The notes below the pieces were generated by a model. The model had not been told where the DNA came from. It did no database searches and saw only the letters and a program-made list of their open reading frames with translations. 64,000 nt of DNA. It comes from Bacteroidales bacterium (GTDB lineage: Bacteria; Bacteroidota; Bacteroidia; Bacteroidales; Marinilabiliaceae). Below, in pieces: positions 45,125 to 52,238 of the stretch. The stretch spans positions 62,001 to 126,000 of the forward strand of contig QKJP01000026.1 of assembly GCA_003249255.1 (NCBI GenBank), read 5' to 3'. Position 1 is the first letter of the stretch, and each line of letters starts with the position of its first letter. The position numbers were made by a program, and so were the translations under genes.

Positions 45125-46390
45125 ATGACAAATTCAAAGCAGAACTATACGGTTCCTTTTGCGATTATGTCCTTTATCCTCTTCCTATTAGGATTTGTGA
45201 CATGGATCAATAACATTTTGGTTCCTTTTATGGAGGTGCAATTTAAAATTACACCTAGTCAGTCTCAATTAGTGAGTGCTGCTTTCTTTAGTGCTTATAT
45301 CATCTCTATTCCTGTAGGAGGAATTGTTAAGAAGTTTGGATATAAGATGAGTGTAATTATCGGTTCAATCATTACGGGTATTGGTTGTGCTATCTTTATT
45401 CCTGCCTTGAATATTGGCTATGGGATGGTACTTGGAGGTCTTTTTGTAACGGCAATTGGTGTTGTTGTACTTCAAGTTGCTGCAAACCCATATGTACTAG
45501 CATTAGGATCGAAAGAATCTGCAGCTTCGCGTTTAACTTTAGCTATGGCAATTAACTCGTGTGCTGCTGTTCTCGCGCCTATTATTGGTGGTTTTATTAT
45601 TGAATCGCAGGATGGTGTAAAAGTTGTTCATGAAGACATGGCGAAAGTTATGTTTATTGCATTAGCAGGCATTTCAATTGTAACCGCAGTATTACTCGTA
45701 TTTATGAACCTTCCGGCAATTGAAGATGATGCAGAAGAGTCTACAGAAGGTGGAGGAAAAAGCGCATGGAGTTACCCTCACTTAATTTTAGGTTTTGTTG
45801 CAATTGGTATGTACATGGGACTTGAAGTTGGTGTTGGAAATTATTTCTTAAACTATGTAGAGTTTAACGTCGAAGGTAAAACTTTGGATTATGCAAAAAA
45901 TATTCTAGGATTTTATCCTGCTGGTTTCTTTTTTGGTCGACTTATTGGTGCAGGTTTGCTTAAGAAGTATGAAGCATCAAAAGTATTATTAGTAAACTCA
46001 TTGATTTGTGTTGGATTATTGGCATTATTTTTCATAAATAAAGGAAATGCATTCTCTGTATGGCCATTAATTGCACAAGGTCTATTCCTATCAATCATGT
46101 GGTCTGTACTATTTGATCTATCAATGAAAGATATTCCTGCTGCGGCTGCAAAATTAGGATCAGGAATTATTTGTACAGGTGTCGTATTTACTGGTATGTG
46201 GATGTTCATAATGGGTAAAGTGGTCGACGGAACAGGAACGTTAGTTGAAAAAGTAAATGAGGTAACAGGAGTAAAGGAAATGGTTATTGATCCAGCATCA
46301 TGTAATTATAGCATTGCATATGCATTTTTCTTCTTATTCTATGCATACATTATCTTCTTCGCTTTAAAAGGCGCAAAAATCAGAAAATAA
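45125..46390 (+). CDS. Sugar MFS permease (FucP/GluP family, probable galactose/glucose:H+ symporter)
   Basis: A 421-aa twelve-helix major facilitator. The N-terminal FLLGFVTWINNILVPFMEVQF and QVAANPYVLALGSKESAASRLTLAMAINSCAA segments are those of the FucP/GluP sugar permease family. The second half has GSGIICTGVVFTGMWMF. With galT, galK and galM around it, galactose is the likely substrate. An extra loop (EVTGVKEMVIDPASCNY) lies before the last helices. Confidence 0.9.
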   Translation: MTNSKQNYTVPFAIMSFILFLLGFVTWINNILVPFMEVQFKITPSQSQLVSAAFFSAYIISIPVGGIVKKFGYKMSVIIGSIITGIGCAIFIPALNIGYGMVLGGLFVTAIGVVVLQVAANPYVLALGSKESAASRLTLAMAINSCAAVLAPIIGGFIIESQDGVKVVHEDMAKVMFIALAGISIVTAVLLVFMNLPAIEDDAEESTEGGGKSAWSYPHLILGFVAIGMYMGLEVGVGNYFLNYVEFNVEGKTLDYAKNILGFYPAGFFFGRLIGAGLLKKYEASKVLLVNSLICVGLLALFFINKGNAFSVWPLIAQGLFLSIMWSVLFDLSMKDIPAAAAKLGSGIICTGVVFTGMWMFIMGKVVDGTGTLVEKVNEVTGVKEMVIDPASCNYSIAYAFFFLFYAYIIFFALKGAKIRK

Positions 46391-46403
46391 TCAATCTATA
46401 TAC

Positions 46404-46434
46404 AACCTTCGTCAGAAATGACGGAGGTTTTTTT
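46404..46434 (+). terminator. Rho-independent terminator after the sugar permease
   Basis: Stem AACCTTCGTCA / TGACGGAGGTT with a GAAA tetraloop, one imperfect pair, then seven T residues. Confidence 0.9.
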
Positions 46435-46529
46435 AATCTAGGACTAAAAAATGGGATGGATAAAAGTTATGTAAATCATCTATTATCTACTCTCTATTAT
46501 CTTTTAGTCAAAAAAAAAATCCAAAAATT

Positions 46530-47555
46530 ATGACAAAAGCTTCAGATCTTTTTACGCTGAAAAATAAAAATAACGTTGAAGTATCATTCATTGGTCGCGG
46601 TGGACAAATTACAGGTATTAAAGTACCAGATGCTAAAGGTGAAATTGACGACGTTGTAATTGGTTTTGATACAGTTGAAGAAGCCTTGGCTAATGATGCT
46701 TATTTAGGAGCACTTTGTGGCCGTTTTGCTAACCGTATCGTGAAAGGTCAATTTGAAATTGATGGTGAAAAGTTTCAATTAGATATCAACAATGGCCCAA
46801 ATGCTTTACATGGAGGAAACGAAGGTTTTAACATGAGAGTTTGGGAAGTTGCACCTGTAAAAGATGCAAAATACGCTCAAGCCTATAAATTAACATTAGT
46901 AAGTCCTGATGGTGATCAGAAGTACCCAGGTGAACTTAAGGTAGATGTTATCTATGGTTTAACAGATGAGAATGAGTTTGTAATTGATTATACTGCTACC
47001 ACAACAAAGCCAACAGTCATTAACTTAACTTCTCATGCCTACTTCAACATGAAAGGTGCGGGTACAGGTACCATCGAAAATCATGATTTAATGCTTAATG
47101 CTGCAAAGTATACTCCAATTGATGGTGAGATCGGTACAGTAACCGGTGAAATTGCAGATGTAAAGGGTACTGCAATGGACTTTACTGAAGCAAAAAAAAT
47201 TGGTGAAGCGTGCAATGCAGACGATCCGCAGGTGAAGTTAGTTGATGGTATTGACCACAACTTCGTAATTAATGACTTTGATGGTTCTTTAAAATTAGCT
47301 GCAGTTCTTTCTGATCCTAACTCTGGTCGTAAAATGGAAGTTTACACCGATCAGCCGGGTGTTCAGATTTACACCGGTTCTCACTTTGATGGGGCTGTGA
47401 AAGGAAAACTAAATGCTCCTATTTCTAAATGGGATGGCGTGGCGTTAGAAACACAAATTTTCCCGGATTCTCCAAATAAAGCAAATTTCCCTAATGCAGT
47501 TCTTAGACCGGGAGAAACTTATAAGCATACTTGTGTGTATAAGTTTGGTTGGTAA
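46530..47555 (+). CDS. galM: Aldose 1-epimerase (mutarotase)
   Basis: A 341-aa beta-sandwich epimerase that interconverts alpha- and beta-galactose before galactokinase. Family landmarks are YLGALCGRFANRIVKGQF, NALHGGNEGFNMRVW, LTSHAYFNMKG with the catalytic His, and a Glu in VALETQIFPDSPN. It has no signal peptide, so it works on sugar already in the cytoplasm. It is transcribed after the permease terminator from what appears to be a separate promoter. Confidence 0.94.
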   Translation: MTKASDLFTLKNKNNVEVSFIGRGGQITGIKVPDAKGEIDDVVIGFDTVEEALANDAYLGALCGRFANRIVKGQFEIDGEKFQLDINNGPNALHGGNEGFNMRVWEVAPVKDAKYAQAYKLTLVSPDGDQKYPGELKVDVIYGLTDENEFVIDYTATTTKPTVINLTSHAYFNMKGAGTGTIENHDLMLNAAKYTPIDGEIGTVTGEIADVKGTAMDFTEAKKIGEACNADDPQVKLVDGIDHNFVINDFDGSLKLAAVLSDPNSGRKMEVYTDQPGVQIYTGSHFDGAVKGKLNAPISKWDGVALETQIFPDSPNKANFPNAVLRPGETYKHTCVYKFGW

Positions 47556-47561
47556 GAAAAA

Positions 47562-47607
47562 ATATGCTGATGTGCCAATGGAATAATGCGCCAATTATTT
47601 GAAATTG
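47562..47607. repeat. Short intergenic repeat, GTGCCAATG family, copy 1
   Basis: Contains GATGTGCCAATGGAATAATG and a second unit GCGCCAATTATTTG. The same short words recur around 48666-48733 and, inverted, at 49929-49963. It is non-coding and lies directly after galM. Confidence 0.6.
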
Positions 47608-47671
47608 AAAAATAGCACGAAGTGTAACTTTAAATTTAAGAGATTAACAATTTTTGTTAGTTAACGCATAG

Positions 47672-47705
47672 AAAGGCTACTCATTTAGTTGGGTAGCCTT
47701 TTGTT
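47672..47705 (+). terminator. Rho-independent terminator after galM
   Basis: Stem AAAGGCTACTC / GGGTAGCCTTT with a loop of about ten bases, followed by TTGTTT. Confidence 0.85.
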
Positions 47706-47772
47706 TAAAGAGGACGTTGTTTGGTGAAACAATTTATGTATTCCTGCGTTTTTTATACCAAATGAATTTTTA

Positions 47773-47806
47773 TTGAGCTTTTGGCAAAATTTAAAGCTTA
47801 CTTTTG
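47773..47806 (+). promoter_or_regulatory. Promoter of map
   Basis: TACTTTTG at 47799-47806 matches TAnnTTTG. TTG triplets at 47773 and 47781 give spacers of 23 and 15 bases, either side of the usual length. It is 75 bases before the map start codon. Confidence 0.5.
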
Positions 47807-47881
47807 TAAATGCTGATGGTAAAAAAAAGCTATGATAATTTAAGTTTACCATTGGTATTGTGCTTTTAGAATAGAAGGAAT

Positions 47882-48661
47882 ATGGGGAAGATTATTATTA
47901 AGAATCAGGAACAGATAGAGGGAATCAGAAAAAGTTCTCAGTTAGCCGGGAATACCTTAAAATATATAAGTGAGCATGTTAAAGCTGGGGTTAGTACTGC
48001 CTATTTAGATAAATTGATCGATGAATATATCAGAGATAACGGTGCTATTCCTGCACCATTAAATTATCATGGTTTTCCAAAGTCGTGTTGCATCTCATTA
48101 AACGATGTGATATGTCATGGGATACCGGATGAGAAAACCATCTTGAAAGATGGCGATATTTTAAATGTAGATGTGACTACAATTCTGGATGGTTATTATG
48201 GCGATACCAGTACCATGTTTACCATTGGCGATATTTCAGAAGAAGCAGACCGCTTAATAGAAGATACAGAACATGCCTTGTATTTGGGCATCGAAGAAGT
48301 AAAACCGGGTAACTATTTTGGGAACATTGGTTTTGCGATTAATCGTTTTGCAAAAGCTAAAAAATACAGTGTAGTTTACCAGTTTTGTGGGCATGGTATC
48401 GGTTTAGAGTTTCATGAAGAACCACAGGTAGAGCATGCAGCACCGCGTAATTCAGGTGATTTGATGAAAGCGGGTATGATCTTTACCATCGAACCAATGA
48501 TTAATATCGGAAAAGCTAAAGCCATCATTGATGAAAAAGATGGCTGGACGGCTCGAACTGCCGATCAAAAACTATCAGCCCAATTTGAACATACCATTTT
48601 GGTAACTAATGATGGTTATGAGATTTTAACCGATGTGGGTGAGTACAATATTTTTAAATAG
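47882..48661 (+). CDS. map: Methionine aminopeptidase, type I
   Basis: A 259-aa pita-bread metallopeptidase that removes initiator Met. The metal ligands are visible: Asp in LNVDVTTILDGYYGDTSTMF (two), His in FCGHGIGLEFHEEP, Glu in FTIEPMINIG, and Glu in SAQFEHTILVT. It has no N-terminal zinc extension. This is a stand-alone map, outside a ribosomal protein operon, so it may be a second copy; a homologue elsewhere cannot be checked here. Confidence 0.93.
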   Translation: MGKIIIKNQEQIEGIRKSSQLAGNTLKYISEHVKAGVSTAYLDKLIDEYIRDNGAIPAPLNYHGFPKSCCISLNDVICHGIPDEKTILKDGDILNVDVTTILDGYYGDTSTMFTIGDISEEADRLIEDTEHALYLGIEEVKPGNYFGNIGFAINRFAKAKKYSVVYQFCGHGIGLEFHEEPQVEHAAPRNSGDLMKAGMIFTIEPMINIGKAKAIIDEKDGWTARTADQKLSAQFEHTILVTNDGYEILTDVGEYNIFK

Positions 48662-48665
48662 GAAA

Positions 48666-48733
48666 AATGTGCTAATGTGCCAATGATACAATCTGCAAAT
48701 GTTAATTAGCACATTGGCACATTAACCCATTTG
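48666..48733. repeat. Short intergenic repeat, GTGCCAATG family, copy 2, hairpin-forming
   Basis: The left part AATGTGCTAATGTGCCAATG and the right part ATTAGCACATTGGCACATTA are inverted relative to each other, with the two sub-units in swapped order. Alternative hairpins (AATGTGCTAAT with ATTAGCACATT, or AATGTGCCAAT with ATTGGCACATT) can therefore form. It lies between map and the nuclease-like gene. Confidence 0.7.
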
Positions 48734-48747
48734 CATATCTTTATTTT

Positions 48748-49350
48748 ATGCACTTCTTCGATTACACTAACCCCAACCACATCGCATACGCCATTCTATT
48801 TGCGATTATTGTTTTGCTGATTTTTGCATTACTACGTTATAAACTGCTTGAATTCTTAAAGCAGCGCAAGGTTCAAAAACGATTCGAGCGAGGAAATAAA
48901 TTAGAGCAAAAAGCTAAGACGCTCTTAAAGAAAAAAGGATTTACCATTGTAGATTACCAAGGAGCCTATGAGCATAAATACTGCGAAGATGGAATATGGT
49001 ACTCTGCCGAAATTAAACCCGATTATATAGTTAAAAAGAAAGGCAAACAATACATTGTTGAAGTAAAAACGGGTGAAGTTTCTACCAGTGCCAAAAATCG
49101 CAATACCCGACGTCAATTGCTGGAATATGATTATGTGATTGAAAACGATGGTGTGTACTTGTTAGATATGGAAAATGAAGAGCTAAAACTTATTCAATTT
49201 CAATCGAAAGAGGAGAGGCGTTCGAGTAGTACTTTAAAAGTTGTTGTAGCCTTAAGTGTAGTTGGACTGCTTGTTCCTTATTGGCAGGTAAGGAGTTGTA
49301 TCCTGCTAATTATACTTGGGATATATGGCTTTCAAAAACTGTTTAAGTGA
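48748..49350 (+). CDS. Membrane-flanked PD-(D/E)XK nuclease-like protein
   Basis: A 200-aa protein. A transmembrane helix at ~12-30 and a hydrophobic pair at ~163-178 and 183-196 flank a cytoplasmic domain with the PD-(D/E)XK arrangement: Glu53 in the first helix (RGNKLEQKAKTLL), Asp92 (AEIKPDYIV), Glu105-x-Lys107 (QYIVEVKTGE) and Gln123 (RRQLLEYDYV). This matches the active site of restriction-like nucleases. A DNA, RNA or structural role at the membrane is open; I know no characterised homologue with this layout. It is monocistronic, flanked by repeats. Confidence 0.65.
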   Translation: MHFFDYTNPNHIAYAILFAIIVLLIFALLRYKLLEFLKQRKVQKRFERGNKLEQKAKTLLKKKGFTIVDYQGAYEHKYCEDGIWYSAEIKPDYIVKKKGKQYIVEVKTGEVSTSAKNRNTRRQLLEYDYVIENDGVYLLDMENEELKLIQFQSKEERRSSSTLKVVVALSVVGLLVPYWQVRSCILLIILGIYGFQKLFK

Positions 49351-49425
49351 ATGCCAAGAAAGAAACAGCTGAAAAGCATATTAACATATAGTGCTTTTCA
49401 GTGTATTCGGTAATGTAAGATTGTT

Positions 49426-49821
49426 TTATTGTGTAGATAGTGGAAGCTTATTCGCATTCCAATCAACCATTCCTCGTTGAAGATTCACTATTTCCTTAAA
49501 ACCTAATTCCTTTAATATCGCAACACTTCTTCCGGATCGATTACCCGATCGGCAATAAATATAAATAGCTTTCTCTTTGTCTAATTTATTAAAGTTGTCT
49601 CTGAATGAACCTGCGTAATAATCAATCATTATTGCCCCTTTAATATGTCCGGCATTGTATTCTTCCGGTGTGCGAATGTCGATTAATTGTGTTGAAGTTG
49701 TTGATACTATCTTATTGAATTCTACTGCACTCACGTGTTTTACAATGGCGTCTGATTGTGCTGATAATTTTAAGATGGCTAATAAAAGCCCGATGGATAA
49801 GATTAAAGCCTTTGTTTTCAT
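49426..49821 (-). CDS. Exported rhodanese-like protein
   Basis: A 131-aa protein with a signal peptide (1-21, KLSAQ) and one rhodanese domain. The active loop is YCRSGNRSGRS with catalytic Cys ~89, preceded by LIDIRTPEEYNAGHIKGA. It is probably a periplasmic sulfurtransferase or a persulfide carrier; the acceptor is unknown. It is convergent with the nuclease-like gene and is not followed by a related gene. Confidence 0.85.
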   Translation of the reverse strand: MKTKALILSIGLLLAILKLSAQSDAIVKHVSAVEFNKIVSTTSTQLIDIRTPEEYNAGHIKGAIMIDYYAGSFRDNFNKLDKEKAIYIYCRSGNRSGRSVAILKELGFKEIVNLQRGMVDWNANKLPLSTQ

Positions 49822-49928
49822 ATTGATACATATAGATTAATAAATATATAACGTGTCTTTTAAGAAAATGTTTACCGAAAATGTAAATGAATCTACTTGT
49901 CTATGTGTTTGACTACTTTACCAAAGTA

Positions 49929-49963
49929 GCAAATTTGCACATTATCGCATTTTCACATCAGTA
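49929..49963. repeat. Short intergenic repeat, GTGCCAATG family, copy 3
   Basis: GCAAATTTGCACATTATCGC followed by ATTTTCACATCAG reads in reverse complement as GATGTGAAAATGCGATAATG plus TGCAAATTT, the same style of short AATGTG words as the other two copies. Just before it, CTACTTT-ACC-AAAGTAG (49913-49929) is a separate palindrome. Confidence 0.45.
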
Positions 49964-49978
49964 CATAAATATTGTTAC

Positions 49979-50989
49979 TTAAATAACCTTAACTGATGAT
50001 TCCCTAACATTTAATCTGCCGTTTAAAACAATGGTCTGAGGTACTATAATTCCTTTGTTGTTGATTTGTCCCAAAAGAAGTTCAGCAGCAGCTTGTCCCA
50101 TCAAATCAGTAGGTTGACTAACGGATGTTAAAGGTGGATCTACATGTTGGGCTAATTGCGACTCTGAGAAACCAACAACACGAATATCCTCCGGAATCTT
50201 ATAACCATGTCTTTTAAAAGCTTTCATTACACCAATAGCACTGTAGTCGCCCGAAGAGAAAATTGCTTCGGGTATTTCACCATTATTAATTAATTGCTCA
50301 GCAATTCTTTCACCTTCTTCGATGGTAAAACCGCAAGTAATCGTCTTACCCTCGGGCAGTTTATATTTCTTGTGGGCATCTTTAAAACCTTTAATGCGAT
50401 CTTTTGCAAAACTTAAGTTGTGCGGATAAGCTAGATGAATAATGTTCTTCAAACCTTGATTAATTAAATGCTCGGTAGCAAAGAAAGCCCACTTGTAATC
50501 GTCGAATAAAACCTTTGAAGTATTTAATTCTGCCGGAACCCGATTAAAAAAGACGATGGGTAACTTCTTCTGAAGTAGTTCTTGGTAGTATTCAACATTT
50601 TGATCTTCAGAAGTGATCGATATAATTAATCCGTCAACCATATTTCCGACAAGAGTGCGTGCATTGGAGAGTTCTGTTTCGGCATCTTCATTCGATTGCA
50701 TAACCAGCACTTGATAATTATGTTCGTGCAAAACAGACTGTGCTCCCATAATAATCTGAGGGAAAAAGGAATTCTCAAACTCAGGAACAATCATCCCAAT
50801 GTTAAAGCTTTTTTGTTGTACAAGTTTTCGGGCAATAGGATTAGGAGAGTAGCCTAATTCTTTTGCAGTTTCAAGAATTAAATCTCTGGTTTCTGGTCTG
50901 ATATCATACTTATCGTTAAATGCACGTGAAACAGTCGATACCGAAACGTTTAAGTGCTTTGCAATGTCTTTAATTGTTGTATGCTTCAT
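49979..50989 (-). CDS. LacI-family transcription regulator
   Basis: A 336-aa regulator. The LacI HTH and hinge occupy residues 4-60 (TIKDIAKHLNVSVSTVSRAF ... ILETAKELGYSPNPIARKL), followed by a periplasmic-binding-protein-like sugar sensor (IGMIVPEFENSFFPQI ... VVGFSESQLAQHVDPPLTSV). The HTH type recognises palindromes with a central CG. Two such sites lie upstream of the SSS symporter gene and CGGAA half-sites occur in its own upstream region, so it probably controls the galactan cluster that follows and perhaps itself. Confidence 0.93.
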   Translation of the reverse strand: MKHTTIKDIAKHLNVSVSTVSRAFNDKYDIRPETRDLILETAKELGYSPNPIARKLVQQKSFNIGMIVPEFENSFFPQIIMGAQSVLHEHNYQVLVMQSNEDAETELSNARTLVGNMVDGLIISITSEDQNVEYYQELLQKKLPIVFFNRVPAELNTSKVLFDDYKWAFFATEHLINQGLKNIIHLAYPHNLSFAKDRIKGFKDAHKKYKLPEGKTITCGFTIEEGERIAEQLINNGEIPEAIFSSGDYSAIGVMKAFKRHGYKIPEDIRVVGFSESQLAQHVDPPLTSVSQPTDLMGQAAAELLLGQINNKGIIVPQTIVLNGRLNVRESSVKVI

Positions 50990-51054
50990 TTGTTTAGATT
51001 AGAGATGATAGTTTATAGAAGTTAGATTTTTTGATTTAATACATTTAAATAAGA

Positions 51055-51081
51055 ACCTGCCAGCCTTGCCCTTTGGCAGGT
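51055..51081. repeat. Hairpin in the LacI upstream region
   Basis: ACCTGCCA (51055-51062) pairs with TGGCAGGT (51074-51081) around an eleven-base loop. It is non-coding, and no T-run follows on either strand. It could be a transcript-end structure or a REP-like element. Confidence 0.4.
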
Positions 51082-51141
51082 GGTCGTAGTCCCTGATAAT
51101 GGTCGTTAAACTAAAAAACATTATAAATGATAGTCAAATAT

Positions 51142-51174
51142 CGGAAATTTTCGGAAATCAAGGGGGAATTCCGA
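51142..51174. promoter_or_regulatory. CGGAA half-site cluster between lacI and the MEKHLA gene
   Basis: Two direct CGGAA words at 51142 and 51152 (ten bases apart, one helical turn) and an inverted TTCCG at 51169-51173. The same half-site makes up the operators before the SSS gene. It lies between the divergent lacI and MEKHLA genes, upstream of the -7 element at 51200. Confidence 0.4.
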
Positions 51175-51199
51175 AAATGAGATTATTATCTTTTCTTTT

Positions 51200-51207
51200 T
51201 ACATTTG
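51200..51207 (+). promoter_or_regulatory. -7 element of the MEKHLA gene promoter
   Basis: TACATTTG matches TAnnTTTG, 133 bases before the start codon; no TTG at the right spacing. Confidence 0.4.
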
Positions 51208-51251
51208 CAATGTTGATATAGGAGATTTGAATAATTATTAACAAAAAAACA

Positions 51252-51290
51252 CAGCTAGTGGCCGGCAGCTATAAGCTAGTAGCTGTTGAG
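51252..51290. repeat. AGCTAGT-rich short repeat
   Basis: CAGCTAGTGGCCGGCAGCTA followed by TAAGCTAGTAGCTGTTGAG repeats AGCTAGT/CAGCTA words in both orientations. It is non-coding, within the lacI-MEKHLA gap. Similar low-complexity AGCT spacers are, to my knowledge, found in other Bacteroidota. Confidence 0.45.
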
Positions 51291-51340
51291 AAATGATAAT
51301 TTTATATCTCCAACGAAGAAGACTTTAAAGATTGTAATAT

Positions 51341-51817
51341 ATGGGAATGTATAATTTGCGTTGTGAAGAGAACAGTTACTTGAGTGAATATGTCACTAAA
51401 ATAATCCAAAGCCTAAAACAATTGGCAAATATTAATTTAGTCGATAGCGCTTTAATCGAAGGTACACAAGCTAAGCAGGCTTTCGAAGCAGATTATTATC
51501 TCTTAGCCCATAATGGAACAGCAGATCCGGTGTTTAATTATGCCAATCAGGCAGCCATGGATCTATTCGAGATGACTTGGGACGAGTTCACCAATTTACC
51601 ATCAAAATACTCCGCCGAAGCTGATGAACGTGAGGAGCGCGAACGCTTTTTAGCAGAGGTAAAAGCCAATGGCTTTTCGAAGAATTACTCAGGTATTCGA
51701 ATTTCTAAAACCGGTAAGCGCTTTCGAATTAAAGATGTCCTACTGTGGAATGTGCTGGATGATGAGGGGAACAGAATAGGCCAAGCCGCAATGTTCGAAA
51801 GTGTGGAGTGTTTGTAA
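51341..51817 (+). CDS. MEKHLA-domain (PAS-like) protein
   Basis: A 158-aa protein whose length is almost all MEKHLA domain: LLAHNGTADPVFNYANQAAMDLFEMTWDEFTNLPS, then EEREREFLAEV-like helix, then YSGIRISKTGKRFRIKDVLLWNVLD and IGQAAMFE. The domain is a PAS relative, found alone in bacteria and at the end of plant HD-ZIP III factors; its ligand is unknown. There is no output domain. It lies between the LacI gene and the SSS symporter, so a link to the galactan cluster is possible. Confidence 0.82.
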   Translation: MGMYNLRCEENSYLSEYVTKIIQSLKQLANINLVDSALIEGTQAKQAFEADYYLLAHNGTADPVFNYANQAAMDLFEMTWDEFTNLPSKYSAEADEREERERFLAEVKANGFSKNYSGIRISKTGKRFRIKDVLLWNVLDDEGNRIGQAAMFESVECL

Positions 51818-51920
51818 TTATGTAAGAGTTTAACATTAAGAGCTCAATGTACGCACGAAGAATTATCGTTTTTTTTATCAGTGAATCTGCGGCATTAATG
51901 GCCGGAGGCCTAGTTAAATC

Positions 51921-51943
51921 CATCGTAGCGGGACGCTACGATG
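51921..51943. repeat. Perfect 10-bp hairpin
   Basis: CATCGTAGCG (51921-51930), GGA loop, CGCTACGATG (51934-51943). It lies 104 bases after the MEKHLA stop. No T-run follows, so it is more like a REP/palindromic unit than a terminator. Confidence 0.7.
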
Positions 51944-51966
51944 AACAGAGGTGATAGGTATTCTTT

Positions 51967-52054
51967 TAACCACTAAGGTTAATAAGTACATCACAAAGGA
52001 CTTAAAGTGATTGACATATTATTCCTTCGTGTTTCCTTAGAGCCCTTTGTGGTA
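51967..52054. repeat. CACAAAGG-type palindromic intergenic element
   Basis: The right end, read in reverse, is TACCACAAAGGGCTCTAAGG followed by AAACACGAAGGAAT; the left end TAACCACTAAGG is its imperfect inverted partner, and an internal CACAAAGGAC word is also present. This is the kind of CACAAAGG / CACGAAGG repeat that gives TTK(D/N)TK-type spurious peptides in many bacterial genomes. It is non-coding here, between the MEKHLA and SSS genes. Confidence 0.6.
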
Positions 52055-52115
52055 AAAAAAATAGCGGCAATTTTACACTATGATTAATTAATTCTTATCC
52101 CCTTATGTCTTTTTT

Positions 52116-52129
52116 CGGAAACGTTTCCG
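52116..52129. promoter_or_regulatory. LacI-family operator 1
   Basis: CGGAAACGTTTCCG is a perfect 14-base palindrome with the central CG of LacI/CcpA-type operators. It is 123 bases before the SSS symporter gene. Confidence 0.75.
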
Positions 52130-52145
52130 CAATAAAAAACGTTTT

Positions 52146-52159
52146 CGGAAGCGTTCCCG
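52146..52159. promoter_or_regulatory. LacI-family operator 2
   Basis: CGGAAGCGTTCCCG is a near-palindrome of the same class. Its centre is 30 bases from that of operator 1, about three helical turns, so two dimers could bind on one DNA face. Confidence 0.7.
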
Positions 52160-52204
52160 AGAATATTTCCTCGAAATACGCTAACTTCTACAAGTAGATG
52201 CCCA

Positions 52205-52212
52205 TATATTTG
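52205..52212 (+). promoter_or_regulatory. -7 element of the SSS symporter promoter
   Basis: TATATTTG matches TAnnTTTG, 27 bases before the start codon. Both LacI operators lie upstream of it, not across it. Confidence 0.6.
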
Positions 52213-52238
52213 TATTAAATCAACAGATAAAAGACAAA

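Larger units (their letters stand above)
47556..47881. other. Intergenic region, 326 bp
   Basis: From left to right it holds a short GTGCCAATG-type repeat (47562-47607), the galM terminator (47672-47705) and the map promoter (about 47773-47806). Nothing else was recognised. Confidence 0.6.

Noticed and set aside
48677-48733. Sigma-54 promoter from the TTGGCAC ... TTTGCAT words
   Set aside because: The spacing between GG and GC is 15 bases instead of 10, and the words belong to an intergenic repeat.
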